Positions 37,401 to 48,190 of a stretch of DNA of 64,000 nt are shown here, piece by piece. The DNA comes from Lutjanus erythropterus (lineage: Eukaryota; Chordata; Actinopteri; Lutjaniformes; Lutjanidae). A program made the position numbers and the translations under genes. Every line of letters begins with the position of its first letter. The stretch's first letter is position 1. The notes under the pieces were generated by a model. It was not told the DNA's origin. It saw only the letters and a program-made list of their open reading frames with translations, and did no database searches. The stretch lies in contig CM034604.1 in assembly GCA_020091685.1 (NCBI GenBank), positions 4,887,820 to 4,951,819 on the forward strand, given 5' to 3'.

Positions 37401-37987
37401 GTATTTTTTGTCCCTAAACCTACCCAGATCTTAACCACAGCATTGTCACATTACAAATCATAATTAGTTTGTACAACGACTACATAACCATTTAAAGGCC
37501 TTTTCCTCACAGCCAGAGTGGTAGCCACACCCCTGATATGGCAAACTACTAAAAATACCCTGCAGTGTAGGTCTGTGGTATGTATTCTTAGCGGTATCTT
37601 TATTTTCACACATAGCAGGTGACACAAAAAGCTCATTTCAGACACTGAATGCTCCGTCAGGCCTGTGCTGAAAACAAGCAGGCTCATTGACTGTCCCCTG
37701 GATTAACCGAGTTATAAAAAACTGCACTCTCACGGGGGGGTAATCTCAGCATGACAGAATCCCAGAAAGCCTGAGCACCAGCTATCTGCCCCACAGCATC
37801 TCTGTAATCCCTGCCACCCGCGCCCAGGTGTAGTTATCGCAGTTACAAGAAGTGGGCAAGCTGCTGGCCAACAGAGCAGAAGGAGCTTAAGCTGCTGGAT
37901 GTCTGACGTCTGCTTCATGCTGTGTATTACTTTAGTAAAGACAAATTTGAGGCACTTTATTTAAAGTTACTCTTCTTGTGTACTCTA
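34465..37987. other. pcare 5' flank; no further gene
   Basis: The leader and promoter of pcare should lie at the low end of this stretch, but I see no convincing TATA box. It includes (CA)n tracts (35162-35188, 35440-35490), a telomere-like segment, and a single-copy-looking block at 36090-36230. The short frames have no domains. Confidence 0.45.
35162..35490. repeat. (CA)n microsatellites bracketing a degenerate CCCTAA-rich segment
   Basis: CACACACACACACA lies at 35174-35188 and again at 35440-35490, with a CGCACGCACGCACG variant. Between them (about 35245-35335) are repeated CCCTAACCCTA, GCCCTAACCTAAACC and CATAACCCTAAAAC motifs, a degenerate telomere-like tract. It may belong to a dispersed fish repeat rather than mark an old telomere. 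Confidence 0.6.
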
Positions 37988-37995
37988 GTTCAGAA

Positions 37996-39415
37996 TAGGG
38001 TTGCCACCCATCCCGTAAAATACAGAATTGTCCTTTATTTGACAATTAAATGTTGCGTCCCGTATTGAACCAATACGCAGGTGCTTGTTTTCATAAATGT
38101 CCAATACACATGTCTGTCACACACACATCAACACTAAATCTAACAATAATGAACAAAATAAAACACAGGAAATACTAAGGCCAGCAAAATTGTCGTGGCG
38201 GGATCTACGCAAGACCCCCCGCTCCGGTGTCTGTGCCTGGCTGCCTACGTGCGTTGCTGTCACCGTTGCCTAGAGACAGACACCACACACCGGCGCTGCT
38301 CACAACACCCGCACCTTTTAAAAATGTCCGCTACACCACGATACTCCACCATGTCCTCAAAAGCGAAAACGCAGATAAACAAGTTTACAAGTGTTTTTGT
38401 TGGTTTTTTTTCTGGTTTTTCCTCTTTAAGTAAAAATGTCTCCAGGCTTCACAAAGAGAGTCCCTACAGCAAGAACAGTTATGCACTTTAAAAGTTACAT
38501 TAACTTCTCAGTTTATTTAGTTTATATTTTAAAAGTTCATTGTTGCACACTCCACACAAATAGATCTCCTTTAGGTGCTAGTGCTACTGCCATGTGGTAG
38601 ATCATACAGTATCTCATTAAGTAGGTTAATTGATTGACACATTTAAATCTCAAGATGTTATTATAATTATTCATTATTCCAGGTAGCTTTTAAAGTTGGA
38701 TTGTTTTTATCGGGGTGAAAAATACCACATAATTCATGTACATACTGCCTCTGAAACCAGACAGAAATCTCAGTTTTGGAGAACTCCTTACAGTCGGCTT
38801 CAGTCTAATTATATGCTGTGATTTTAATACAGTTACATCAGAAAATGACAACAGCTGTCCTTTTTGGTTTTGATTGTATTTCTGTGCTGAAGTTTTTATA
38901 GGTGTTTCTATAGGCTTTCTGTAGCAGAGTGGTTCTACAAGCAGGTCAGAGCATCATCAGGTGGTTTCAGAGAGTTACAAGCTTCTGTAAATGCATCATG
39001 AAAACAATACAGCATATATTGATATTAGAAAATGTACTTTGTAATTTGTACTTTTGAATACTTAAGTATTTTTTAAAAACATGTACTTTTGAATACTTAA
39101 GTATTTTTAAAAGCAAGAACTCTAGTACTTTAACTCAAGTAAAATTTTGACTGAGCAACTTTCACTTGTAGTTGAGTAATATTTGACCAAGAGTATCTAT
39201 ACTTTGACTCAGTTACTGGGGTTGAGTACTTTGTCCACCACAGAGTATGACTAATTGCTTTCTTGATCACCCCTTTACTAAAAACACTGGCACAACATAA
39301 AACATAGCACTGCTGTGGGCACCCCACCCCACGGGAGTCGGGCCTGTGGTGGTCATGGCCCCGAGGAGCTGTGGTGGGCGTCCCTTATTTTCATTTGTGA
39401 AAGGTGGCAACCCTA
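37996..39415. mobile_element. hAT element relic, 1420 bp, with target duplication
   Basis: The termini are TAGGGTTGCCACCCATCC and the reverse complement of TAGGGTTGCCACCTTTCAC. The flanks GTTCAGAA (37988-37995) and ATTCAGAA (39416-39423) match at 7 of 8 positions. A GC-rich block at 38190-38340 may be an old first exon, but no transposase domain is left. A copy of the CTTAAGTATTTT-type repeat (39030-39245) sits inside. Confidence 0.75.
39030..39245. repeat. TACTTTTGAATACTTAAGTA-type dispersed repeat
   Basis: The unit TACTTTTGAATACTTAAGTA occurs twice (39049 and 39084), followed by ACTTTAACTCAAGTAAAATT and a GAGTACTTTGTCCACCAC end. It belongs to the same broad family as the elements at 855 and 8106. 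Confidence 0.5.
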
Positions 39416-39438
39416 ATTCAGAAGGCAATATTGTACTG

Positions 39439-39500
39439 TTAACTGCACTACATTTATCTGACAGCTGCAGTTACTAGTTAGTTAAGATTTTACATATGAT
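39439..39500. repeat. Fragment of the same dispersed family
   Basis: GCACTACATTTATCTGACAG, then CTGCAGTTACTAGTTA, is a recognisable internal piece of the common teleost TTTACTCAAGTA repeat. It starts shortly outside the hAT element's right end. Confidence 0.4.
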
Positions 39501-40185
39501 CAGAATATGATCGTCTTATAAAATAGATTAATTTTTATTGATGAAGCTACCCTACACATCAACATAATATGATGTAATATAATATAGTTAGTGTAGTCAT
39601 TACATCTTGCTGTATTTTACTGAAGTTTATCTTACTCATTTATGTTGTGCCGTTGTACTGTATGAAACATAATGGTAAATTACATATTTATTTGGAATAT
39701 TAGCCAACACAATACATTTTTTTTCACATGACACAAACCAACACTAGCCTTGCATACCCTCAGGTAACTTTATTTTGTCAGGGTGATGAGCTGAGCACCT
39801 GTGTTTTGTCTTCATGCCTTGTTCTGTTTCATCTACCAAGTCAAATCCATGTCCTAAAACTTTTGCTATATTATTTGCACAAAAATTATTTAGCCACTGC
39901 ACTAGCTTTTTGTGTTGCTGTTGCAGTATTGTAACGCTTGGGCCACACAGCCTGCTTGTACCTGTGTGTGTGATGGCTAACTCCCTGAACGCTACCTGTG
40001 TTGGCCACGTGGTGTGTTCAAATAGAAAGCAAATAAAATCTTGGTAGAGCAAAGTTCAGGTAAAGACATGAATAAACACGAAATTTGCTCTTTACAAGAG
40101 AATTGAGGACGGACTGGAACTTCTGAAAGAAGAAATACCGTCGTCACTTTGATTTTGCTCTTATGTAGACACCTTAACTGGCAGG
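39501..40185. other. No gene seen
   Basis: AT-rich; the 102-aa minus frame at 39744-40052 has no recognisable domain. Confidence 0.4.
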
Positions 40186-40399
40186 AGGAGAGCTCAGAAT
40201 TTATGTTCCAAACTTTTGGGATTAAAAATCGAATTTATCTTGACTTTTGCTTCTCAACCTGTCTACAGCAGCGAACCACGGAGGAGTCGCGGACATGTTT
40301 ACGAGCCAGAGGAGAGCTCAGAGTATGTTTTCTAAACTTTTGAGATTAAAAAGTGGATTGATCTTTATTCTAACTTCTCAACGTGACTGCAGCAGCGAC
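40186..40399. repeat. Direct duplication with 124-bp period
   Basis: AGGAGAGCTCAGAATTTATG at 40186 recurs as AGGAGAGCTCAGAGTATG at 40310; AAACTTTTGGGATTAAAAA recurs as AAACTTTTGAGATTAAAAA; CAGCAGCGAACCAC recurs as CAGCAGCGAC followed by the inserted MITE. Confidence 0.8.
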
Positions 40400-40514
40400 C
40401 AGTATTGGGACTAACGTGTTACAAAGTGATCAGTAAAGTAACTGCGTTACTTTTGAAATAAAGTAACTAGTAACGGTAACTAGTTACTGGTTTTCAGTAA
40501 CTAGCACAACACTG
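40400..40514. mobile_element. 115-bp hAT-like MITE with exact 8-bp target duplication
   Basis: It starts CAGTATTGGGACTAACG and ends TAGCACAACACTG. Flanks are GCAGCGAC on both sides (40392-40399 and 40515-40522). The interior (GTAACTAGTTACTGG, AACTGCGTTACTTTTG) is that of a well-known teleost MITE. It interrupts the second copy of the 124-bp duplication. Confidence 0.85.
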
Positions 40515-40522
40515 GCAGCGAC

Positions 40523-41899
40523 CCACAGAGAAGCCGACTACACTTGACTGTTATTGTGAGTTAATTAGTCTCTCTGTCCATGTTGACTGCTGATTGAAGA
40601 AATGCACAGAAACATACAGAGAGGAGGGAGGGGGGAGAAAAGAGACAGAGCTGGCTTCTCTGGTGACTACTTTCAGAGACTGACACACACACAAACACAG
40701 ACATGAGCTGAGCACATGTGTTTTGTCACAAACACACACTTGCCTGAATTACATGAATGACTACAAATGTACCCACAATGATCCAACAATTAAACACACA
40801 CAAGGTGAATATTTGCTTCACTTTTGGGGTGATCACAATGACACAAACTGTTTCTGCTGCAGCACATGCTGCTGCCAGCCAGATTGCAGAAGAGTTTTAC
40901 AGAGAAGAAAAGAGCTGTTACCAAGAAGAAGTGGAATTTCCTCTCTCGTTCTGAGAGAGAAAGATAAAATGGAGAAAGGGAAAAGAGATGACACGGGAAA
41001 ACCCTGCCCTTCACCTGATTTTTCATGTCTGGTACATATTCTACAGATATATGCACTGAACCTGTAGTGTCATGCTGCTGGTATGATGTAAATATAACTC
41101 AAGAGAATATTTTCGCAGTGTGTTTTTGTCTCACAGAAAAAAAAAAATGGGGAAGACACCAGATCTGTAAATGAAGCGTGGATGCAGCTGGGCGTGACAG
41201 GTGTGTGAGCCACGCTGCTCATGTGGACTAACCTGTACTAACCTGTTAAAATGGGCCCTGAAATAAAAACAAACAGGCGCCACCATTCAATGCTCTACCA
41301 GCCACTGTGGCTGGGCTGTAAGTGCATCTTTAATGAAGCTAATGGATTTGCTGTATTTATGAGAAGAGGATGTATTTATGAGAGACCCTGCAGTAACTGG
41401 GGTGCTTTTCAGAAGTGCAACCAAAGTTAGCAAGTAATGATCTTTGCCTCCTCTTTGACATATTTTCCTAAACTGAGTCTGCATTTTTAGCTAAGTGTAA
41501 CAAAGTCCTTAAAACAGATGAAGGAAAAAAATAATAATTTTCAGGTTATACTAGATAACATTAGATTTTCGAAACTACACAACATCTGAATTGTGGCCTA
41601 TTTGCAATAGTGCCACCCATGGAAGAAGGCCTTAGGAAACACTGGAATAGAGAGAAATGCTGTTGCTGAGGCATTATGGGGGCCTCAAATGTCAACCGAG
41701 GGGTCTCAGACACCCTGAGAACCCTTGTATTTTGCACCATGGTAACAGCAGACCCCAGTCTGTTTTCCTGGTCAGTGTGGTTTGTTTGGGCTGGTGTTTG
41801 GGCCACCTCCTTTTCATCCTGTGTCTTTACAGTCTAATAATACTAATAACGATTATAATTAGTTGTTTCTGCATAAAGGACTGGTAAGGTTGTGGCCCA
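40523..41899. other. No gene seen
   Basis: No domain in any frame. An A-tract lies near 41139-41148. The sequence is otherwise unremarkable. Confidence 0.4.
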
Positions 41900-42330
41900 T
41901 TCTCCTGAAAGTCCTACTGTTTTCCCTTCCCCTGTGTTCACAGCGCTCCTTGTCTGTCTCTGTTTTTGTTTTGTCTGTGTCTGCTGCCCAGGCTGTGGTC
42001 CTCCCTCCTTGGCCTCTTGTCTCAGCTCAGCTCAGCAGCAATCAGCTCATCAGTCCTCCCTCAGTCTACACACATGCTGCTCATCAAGCTAATCAGTGAT
42101 CATCATATATACCCTGGCTTTCCAACTGCTCCTCGCCAGATTGTTGTTTCAGTGTTGCAGATCATCGCTCACCTGCCGGTCCTGCTGTTCGTCTGCTGTG
42201 TCCACGCACATGCTTAGCTATTCTCCACCATTAATCTCATTCTCCCCTTTATTCCTGTTGCAATACAACTGACTCTTTCTGCAAATTTACTCATTTGTCC
42301 ATGTCCTACATTTGGGTGCCACCTTCTAAA
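41900..42330 (+). mobile_element. Probable solo LTR, Ty3/gypsy-type
   Basis: CAATCAGCTCATCAG, a promoter-like CATATATACCCTGGCTTTCC, then CTCGCCAGATTGTTG and a final TACATTTGGGTGCCACC follow the layout of fish gypsy LTRs (TATATA start, GCCAGATTGT, TTTGGGT end). Exact ends were not found. The overlapping 66-83-aa frames are chance. Confidence 0.45.
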
Positions 42331-43559
42331 GTAGAACAAAAACATGAATGCACACATTGGAGTTATTTAAGTCCTACATAAACTTCTGTTTGTCATCAGA
42401 ATTTGATTTCCCCACTGGACTCCTGATGATGCAGGATCACAATCACCAAAACTGTCTCATCAACTTGTTACCTGTGTAACTTCATGTTGACTGTTATTGG
42501 TTTATTTGCAAAAAGTCAGTATGAACAGGAGCTGGATCAGAACTAAAATTCAACTGTTAGACCTTTCCAACCAACATGGAACCAGCCTGGTTCTGGTTCA
42601 AGTACTTAATTTTGAACTGTTCTGAGCAATGTCCATCCAGATGCTTCCACACACCACTAAATAACTCTTAATATCGCTGACATGATCTCTGTCCTGAGGG
42701 GGTTGGGCTCAGCTTCAGAGTTTTACAGCGCTCGCTCCGGTTGTGCATGCCTGACAGAAAAAGCTGGAAGGTAAACAGCTGAGAATAGCAAAGCAGAGCC
42801 ACCTGAGACTGTTACACAATGTCAGCCAATCACTGCTGATCCAACTCAGAGGTATTAGCGCCACTTGTCCTGCAGACACACAGACACACTGGCCACATTC
42901 AACCACAACCGAGGGCTTGTCCTCGCTGATCAGAACATAATTTTCTCTCTGTTCACGCCCTTATCCTCTTCCAGCACATATTTCCCGCCATCCAAATCTG
43001 AGCTTTTCTCAAACACTGATGGAAGTGATTATCAGCCTTACCAGAAAACCAGAAAACTTCCTCGTATCAGAGGTGACAAGAAGCCAAGATTCTGTACTTT
43101 CCTACTTGCTTTAATTTCTTCTCACAATGCAGCTATTGTCCCTGATAGTATCTCTCCTTCTGTTGTCAGATGACTGACAGAAAGATTTAATCAAGAGTTA
43201 AGAGTTAGTAGTAGTAGTAGTAGTAGGTAGTAGTTAGTTAAGAGGCAGCATTTCTGATCTCAATCAGATCATGCATTTGTACTTTGCATTTCACTAAGAA
43301 TGTAATATTGCTAGTGCTGTCAATAGATATTGTCCAGGCGCTGCATTTGGCAGAAAAAGATGTTCAAATAATAATATGACACACCCATCAGCCCATCAGG
43401 CACAGATGAGCATATTGACTTGCTCAATTTAACATTAAGGTCAAAATGCACTAAAAACTTAAACAGAAAAGTCAATTAAAGCTTCTATGGCACACTGCAG
43501 GTTTCAAATTTAAAATTCAAACAGCAGAATTTTAGGAAAAGGTTGCTATTTATATGCAT
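42331..43559. other. No gene seen; (TAG)n microsatellite
   Basis: A (TAG)n tract lies at about 43204-43226. The 102-aa frame at 42865-43173 has no recognisable domain. Confidence 0.4.
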
Positions 43560-43685
<126 letters not shown>

Positions 43686-45928
43686 GTTTATTTCTTTAAT
43701 CAAATATTGTCCTCTGACGAGAAAAATCCTCACCTTTATTCAGCTCAGTCTATATAAAGATAAAACAGTGTTTTTGTATTAAAGCAGCAGGATCATTTAC
43801 ATCAGTGTCACTCTGACAGTTTACATCAGTGAGATGTTTTAGACCACAGCAGACAGTAAACTGCCCACCGACACACACCGAGGAGATGAAGAGGAGAGAC
43901 AGAGTCTGGACTCTTCATCATGACTTACAATAATGCAGCGCAGTGACAGATGTTTTGTGGAGGAGACGAGCGTCTGTCGGTTTGGTCTTTACAGAGACAG
44001 ATGTTTTAATCTGTAGTGTTTAAACCACAGAACTGTACAGTAACATCAATAAAGTTTTTCTATCTGTCAGTACTTCACACACTCGTGTGTCCCTCCCTCC
44101 CTCCTCTCTGCAGCTTGTCTCTCCTCCCTCACTGTTGTGATCAATCAGCATGAAGTAATTAAGTATTTAAAAGTATACAAATCAGACTTGGAGTAAACAC
44201 ATCTGTCCATATTCACAGTCCTTCTCCCTCTCTCTGCCAAGTCAGACTTATTTTTACTTTTACCTGGTTTCAGGTGGAGCTGCAGCTCGATCAGCACTCG
44301 CTCATCTCCCTCCTCCTATACTTCTATTTCTTTATGTTGAGCCAGTTGCCTAAACAGACAAGCCTGTTTACACTGTCAGGTGACAGGGAAGCTCGCTTCT
44401 GATTCAAACTATTGGTCAGGCCACTATAACAGAACATGTGTTAATCGCGCGTCAAAAAAATTAGCTTTATTTACAACTTTATTTGATGTGACTGATTGCA
44501 GTTACATTAACTGTCCTGTAAAAATCTCCTCAGGTTTGACATCAAACATTTCAAACTCACAAGATTAACACTGTACAGTAATATTAGAGCCCTTTTGCTA
44601 ATTTTATCTGGAAAATCTTGTTGAATTACCAGCCTGAATGGCATGCACCACCTTGACATGGTCGTCTGCAGACTCAGGTTGTTTAGAACGATGCGTATTG
44701 ATTTGATCAGCAGATGAAAGGTGGTGTATATTCAAACCATAGAACCAACCAAAAATAACTCTCAAGGCTACCTTGTTAGGCATCTTACCCTAAATAGTGT
44801 TCTACTCTAATTTGTCCCAGCAGGTCTGATGACCCTCATTGTCCAGAAACATGCCAAAAGATCCTGCACAGTGAAAAAAACATGCAAAGCAGCAAAATGA
44901 ACATGAAATTCATTATGTAAATAATAACATGTAATAATGTAACTAGTTACATAAGGTATCCAAGTGTGGTTCAGTCATAAATAAAGTCCTGCCGTACGTA
45001 TGTTAGTGTGAGTATAGGTGAGACTACACACACTTACTGAGTGTTTGATTGTGGTTTACCACAACCAAGTACTACAATAAAGGCTTGTGCAATCAGTGTT
45101 TTCAGGAGCAAATCTTTTTCATTTATTCATTTTTATTGGACATATATCAAAGAACAAAATATAAAAACCTTGCTGTCGAAATGAAAAAATAAAAGCATAT
45201 ATAGAAATATACATAATTTCTTGGCACTTGGCACAGATAAGACAGAAAATACACAGGAACAAAGACATAAAAAATAAGGCGCATAAATCAAAACAACAAA
45301 AAATGAGAAATATCCCCACAAATCTTACATACTTTACTAAAGTACATTTTGAAGAGATTAACAAAATAGTTCATTTATGAACCAAGTGAAGCAGGGCTTA
45401 CTATTTCCACATTTGCTACAATTAATAATATTTACACACATTCATGACATTATTTATGACATGAATCTTAACCCAGTGTGGGTTAGTATTAGAATGTTTT
45501 TAGAACAGTTGTAGGTAAAAAAACAAAACAAAAACAAAACAAAACACAGCCCTCCCATTCTGTTAAATGAAGCCAGCTGGTGCTGACACAGCACTTTATG
45601 TTATGTCATCCAACAAAACACCGTGTTGGCAGATTAAAAAAAACATGTAACCAAACATTCCTGCTGGATTACTTTGAAATATGATAAGGTGATTTTACAC
45701 TGTTTCCTTTCGCAACAAAAGAAAAAAAATTGCGTGACAGCTGCCAGAGTTATAACATCCTGTCTTTGAGTAAAATAAACATTGAGCAATGTTCTTGTGT
45801 CTGTTAAAGGTTTCTGAACTTGAGTAGTACTATCGAGCAATTCTTTCTTATAAGAAGAATAAAAATTTGGAGCTCTGGCGTCGCGAAGTTCAATGCAGTG
45901 GCCATCATTGTCCTCTGTCGAGGTAGAT
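43686..45928. other. No gene seen
   Basis: A block at 43790-44090 is less AT-rich and contains CAATAAAGTTTTTC near 44047, so it could be the 3' end of a transcript or retroelement, but no coding frame supports it. The rest is AT-rich. Confidence 0.35.
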
Positions 45929-46632
45929 TTACTTCTGGTTCAGACCCCTGGGGTATATTATGTCCAATTTGGTTATCCAGAGTCTTTCAGCCTGAGTTCG
46001 TTGGCCAGTTTGGGTTACTTTGGATGACCGTGGCTTGTACCAATGGCCATCCATGGTTTAAAAAATGGTGGACTAAGGGAGTCTGAGTCTCCTTTTGCCG
46101 CAAGATATTGTAACGGTGTTTGGTGAACCTTTGTAATAAAGTATTTTTGGTTTTGCCAACATACTGTACACCACACTTTAAACAAGTAATTAAGTAAATG
46201 CAGTTTTTGGTCTGGGGGTTTCCCCAGGCCAAAGTTTTGAAAACGTTGTTGTTAGACCTGCTGCGTAGCCATGTTTTTTGTTTGAAAAATTCCCCACAGC
46301 CCCTAGGTTTTGGGGTCACCAAGGATTTAACCTTTGCTTTGACCAGATAATCCTTTAGGTTCTTATTTTTCCTGAAGGCCGCAATTATTTTGTGGTCCTT
46401 CAGGACCTCAGAAGCATCAAATATACAATTAAAATTGTTCCTGATGACTTTAACCAACCTCACTGCAGGTAAGGAATATGTCATCACAAGGGGAAGCATC
46501 ATAGAGGTTCATTTGGGTTTGTAAGAAATTTTTCAGGGCTGTCCTCCTAAATGAGCGACTGTAGCCTCTGATAGCCAATGCCTTGAATAATGTTTTTGTG
46601 GCTTCTAAAAAATCCTTCTTGTGAGTACATAT
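45929..46632 (-). pseudogene. Penelope-like element remnant (RT end and GIY-YIG endonuclease)
   Basis: Three frame segments read in order on the minus strand. About 46632-46500 gives DFLEATKTLFKALAIRGYSR and RRTALKNFLQ. Then 46502-45987 gives IIAAFRKNKNLKDYLVKAKV and the GIY-YIG-type CIYLITCLKCGVQYVGKT with LLQRFTKHRYNI. After another frameshift, RLWITKLDIIYPRGLN ends at a TAA at 45931-45929. This is the C-terminal architecture of Penelope-like retroelements. At least two frameshifts make it non-functional. It lies in the same orientation as, and about 0.4 kb beyond, the receptor gene stop. Confidence 0.8.
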
Positions 46633-47039
46633 TGATTGTCACTAAGAAATAGGGGAGTCTGCCTCCATCAAAGTGGAAGAACAACTCCACCTAGTGGCCT
46701 GAGATGGTATATTGTGATATACAAGTACCTTATTGAATCTCCAGGTGATGTATTTCTGACATTAAGATACTATTTTGCCTTTTTAGTGGTCTGTCCACTG
46801 TGGCATTATGGTTAGCATTGCCAACATTAAGATGCATATGAATGATACTAGTCTTCTCTATTTGGTGATGGCACTTGTTTTCACCCACAATGCGGGCATG
46901 GTCGAACACTTTCTCCGGATCATAAGTACAAAAAGGATTGAATGCCATTATCGATGAAGAATGCCACCATTTGATTGTACTCGCTTTAAAAATGGTATAC
47001 TACAATATGAATACACATCAAATTTTCCTGGAAGCAGTT
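46633..47039 (-). other. Receptor gene 3' flank
   Basis: This should contain the 3' untranslated region of the GPRC6A-like gene. No AATAAA on the minus strand is obvious before the Penelope-like remnant. The 72-aa minus frame at 46730-46948 has no recognisable family. Confidence 0.35.
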
Positions 47040-48190
47040 TTAGAAGGACATACTCCTACGTCTTTGCGTCATTGTTGTTCCTAGCCTGTTAAAAAGAGGA
47101 TGGACATGAATGTTTGCATTGGGCACAGGCATTATAACCGGTGAATCAGTAGGGTTGATCTCGCTAACTATTGATGCACTCCTCAGTATAGTTGCCGTAC
47201 TTGACACAGAAAACCTGTCGCCCCTTTGTGTGGGTATGTTCATTCCAGGAATATCTGCTTCTATAACCGAATCAGGGATTGGACTGGTGATAGCTCGCCA
47301 TCTCCTCAGAATCCTCTCCAGCGTATCTGTTGACCCCCAAAGGGCTTCATAGCATTTGGGTAGGAAATGGCAGAAGATGATGCCATAGCTGGATACTAGA
47401 ATGGCTGAAGCCTGCACAGCAGTGCTTTTTCCAGGGTTGGTGATATAAACTGGGATAAAACACACCCACACAAACAAGTACATCAGCATGCTAAAGATGA
47501 TGTAGCCTGTTTCACTGAACTCCTGAGGAACCCTCCTGCCTTTGAAGGCCAAGAGGAAGCCAACAAATGCAAGCAATGCTATGTAGCTCAACATAATACC
47601 AAAACCTATGTATCTGGGACCTTCGTGACACTGCAATATTTTCTCCATGCTTTGTGGGGATGGAGGTGTGTCATCGATGTCAGGAGAATCAAAGATCAGC
47701 CAGAGAAGACAGATGACCCCCTGGAGAGCAGTTAGTACAATGACAATCACAGGGGGCTTGTAAAGTTTGTGTAGTGGCCTGTTTATCATTCGACCAAAGG
47801 GAAGGAAAGCCAGGAAGGTACGGTAGGCCTTGACAAGGATGCAGGACATACACAGGGTGAAACCCATTGCATACATGAGCTGGCGGGCCTGGCATAGGTG
47901 GATGCTGGGCCTGCCCATGAAGCAAATGACACTTCCAAAGCTCACTGCTAGACCTGCCATCATCACACAGGACAGTGTCACCTCAGCTCTTCTCATAGGT
48001 GTGGAATCTCTATACACCATAAAGATAATGAAGGTAACCAACAAGAGCAAGGTGCCAAAGCCTGCGGCTGACATCATGGTGATGGGATGAGGATGATTCC
48101 ACCGCAGGTAGGATTCCTGTCTTGGTTTGCACTGCTTCCAACCTTTGAGAGACCAGGTTCCATTGGGACAATTTTTGCAGACGGGAAGAT
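47040..48190 (-). CDS. GPRC6A-like exon 6 (seven-transmembrane domain and C-tail)
   Basis: The acceptor is cttttccaacag; the first two bases complete Asp560. The exon begins LPVCKNCPNGTWS, the end of the cysteine-rich domain, and then encodes seven hydrophobic segments. Conserved class C elements include CQARQ, FTLCMSCI, a second extracellular loop cysteine (LQCHEG) and FLPKCY. The cytoplasmic tail is Ser/Thr-rich and ends RRRSMSF. TAA is at 47042-47040. Confidence 0.95.
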
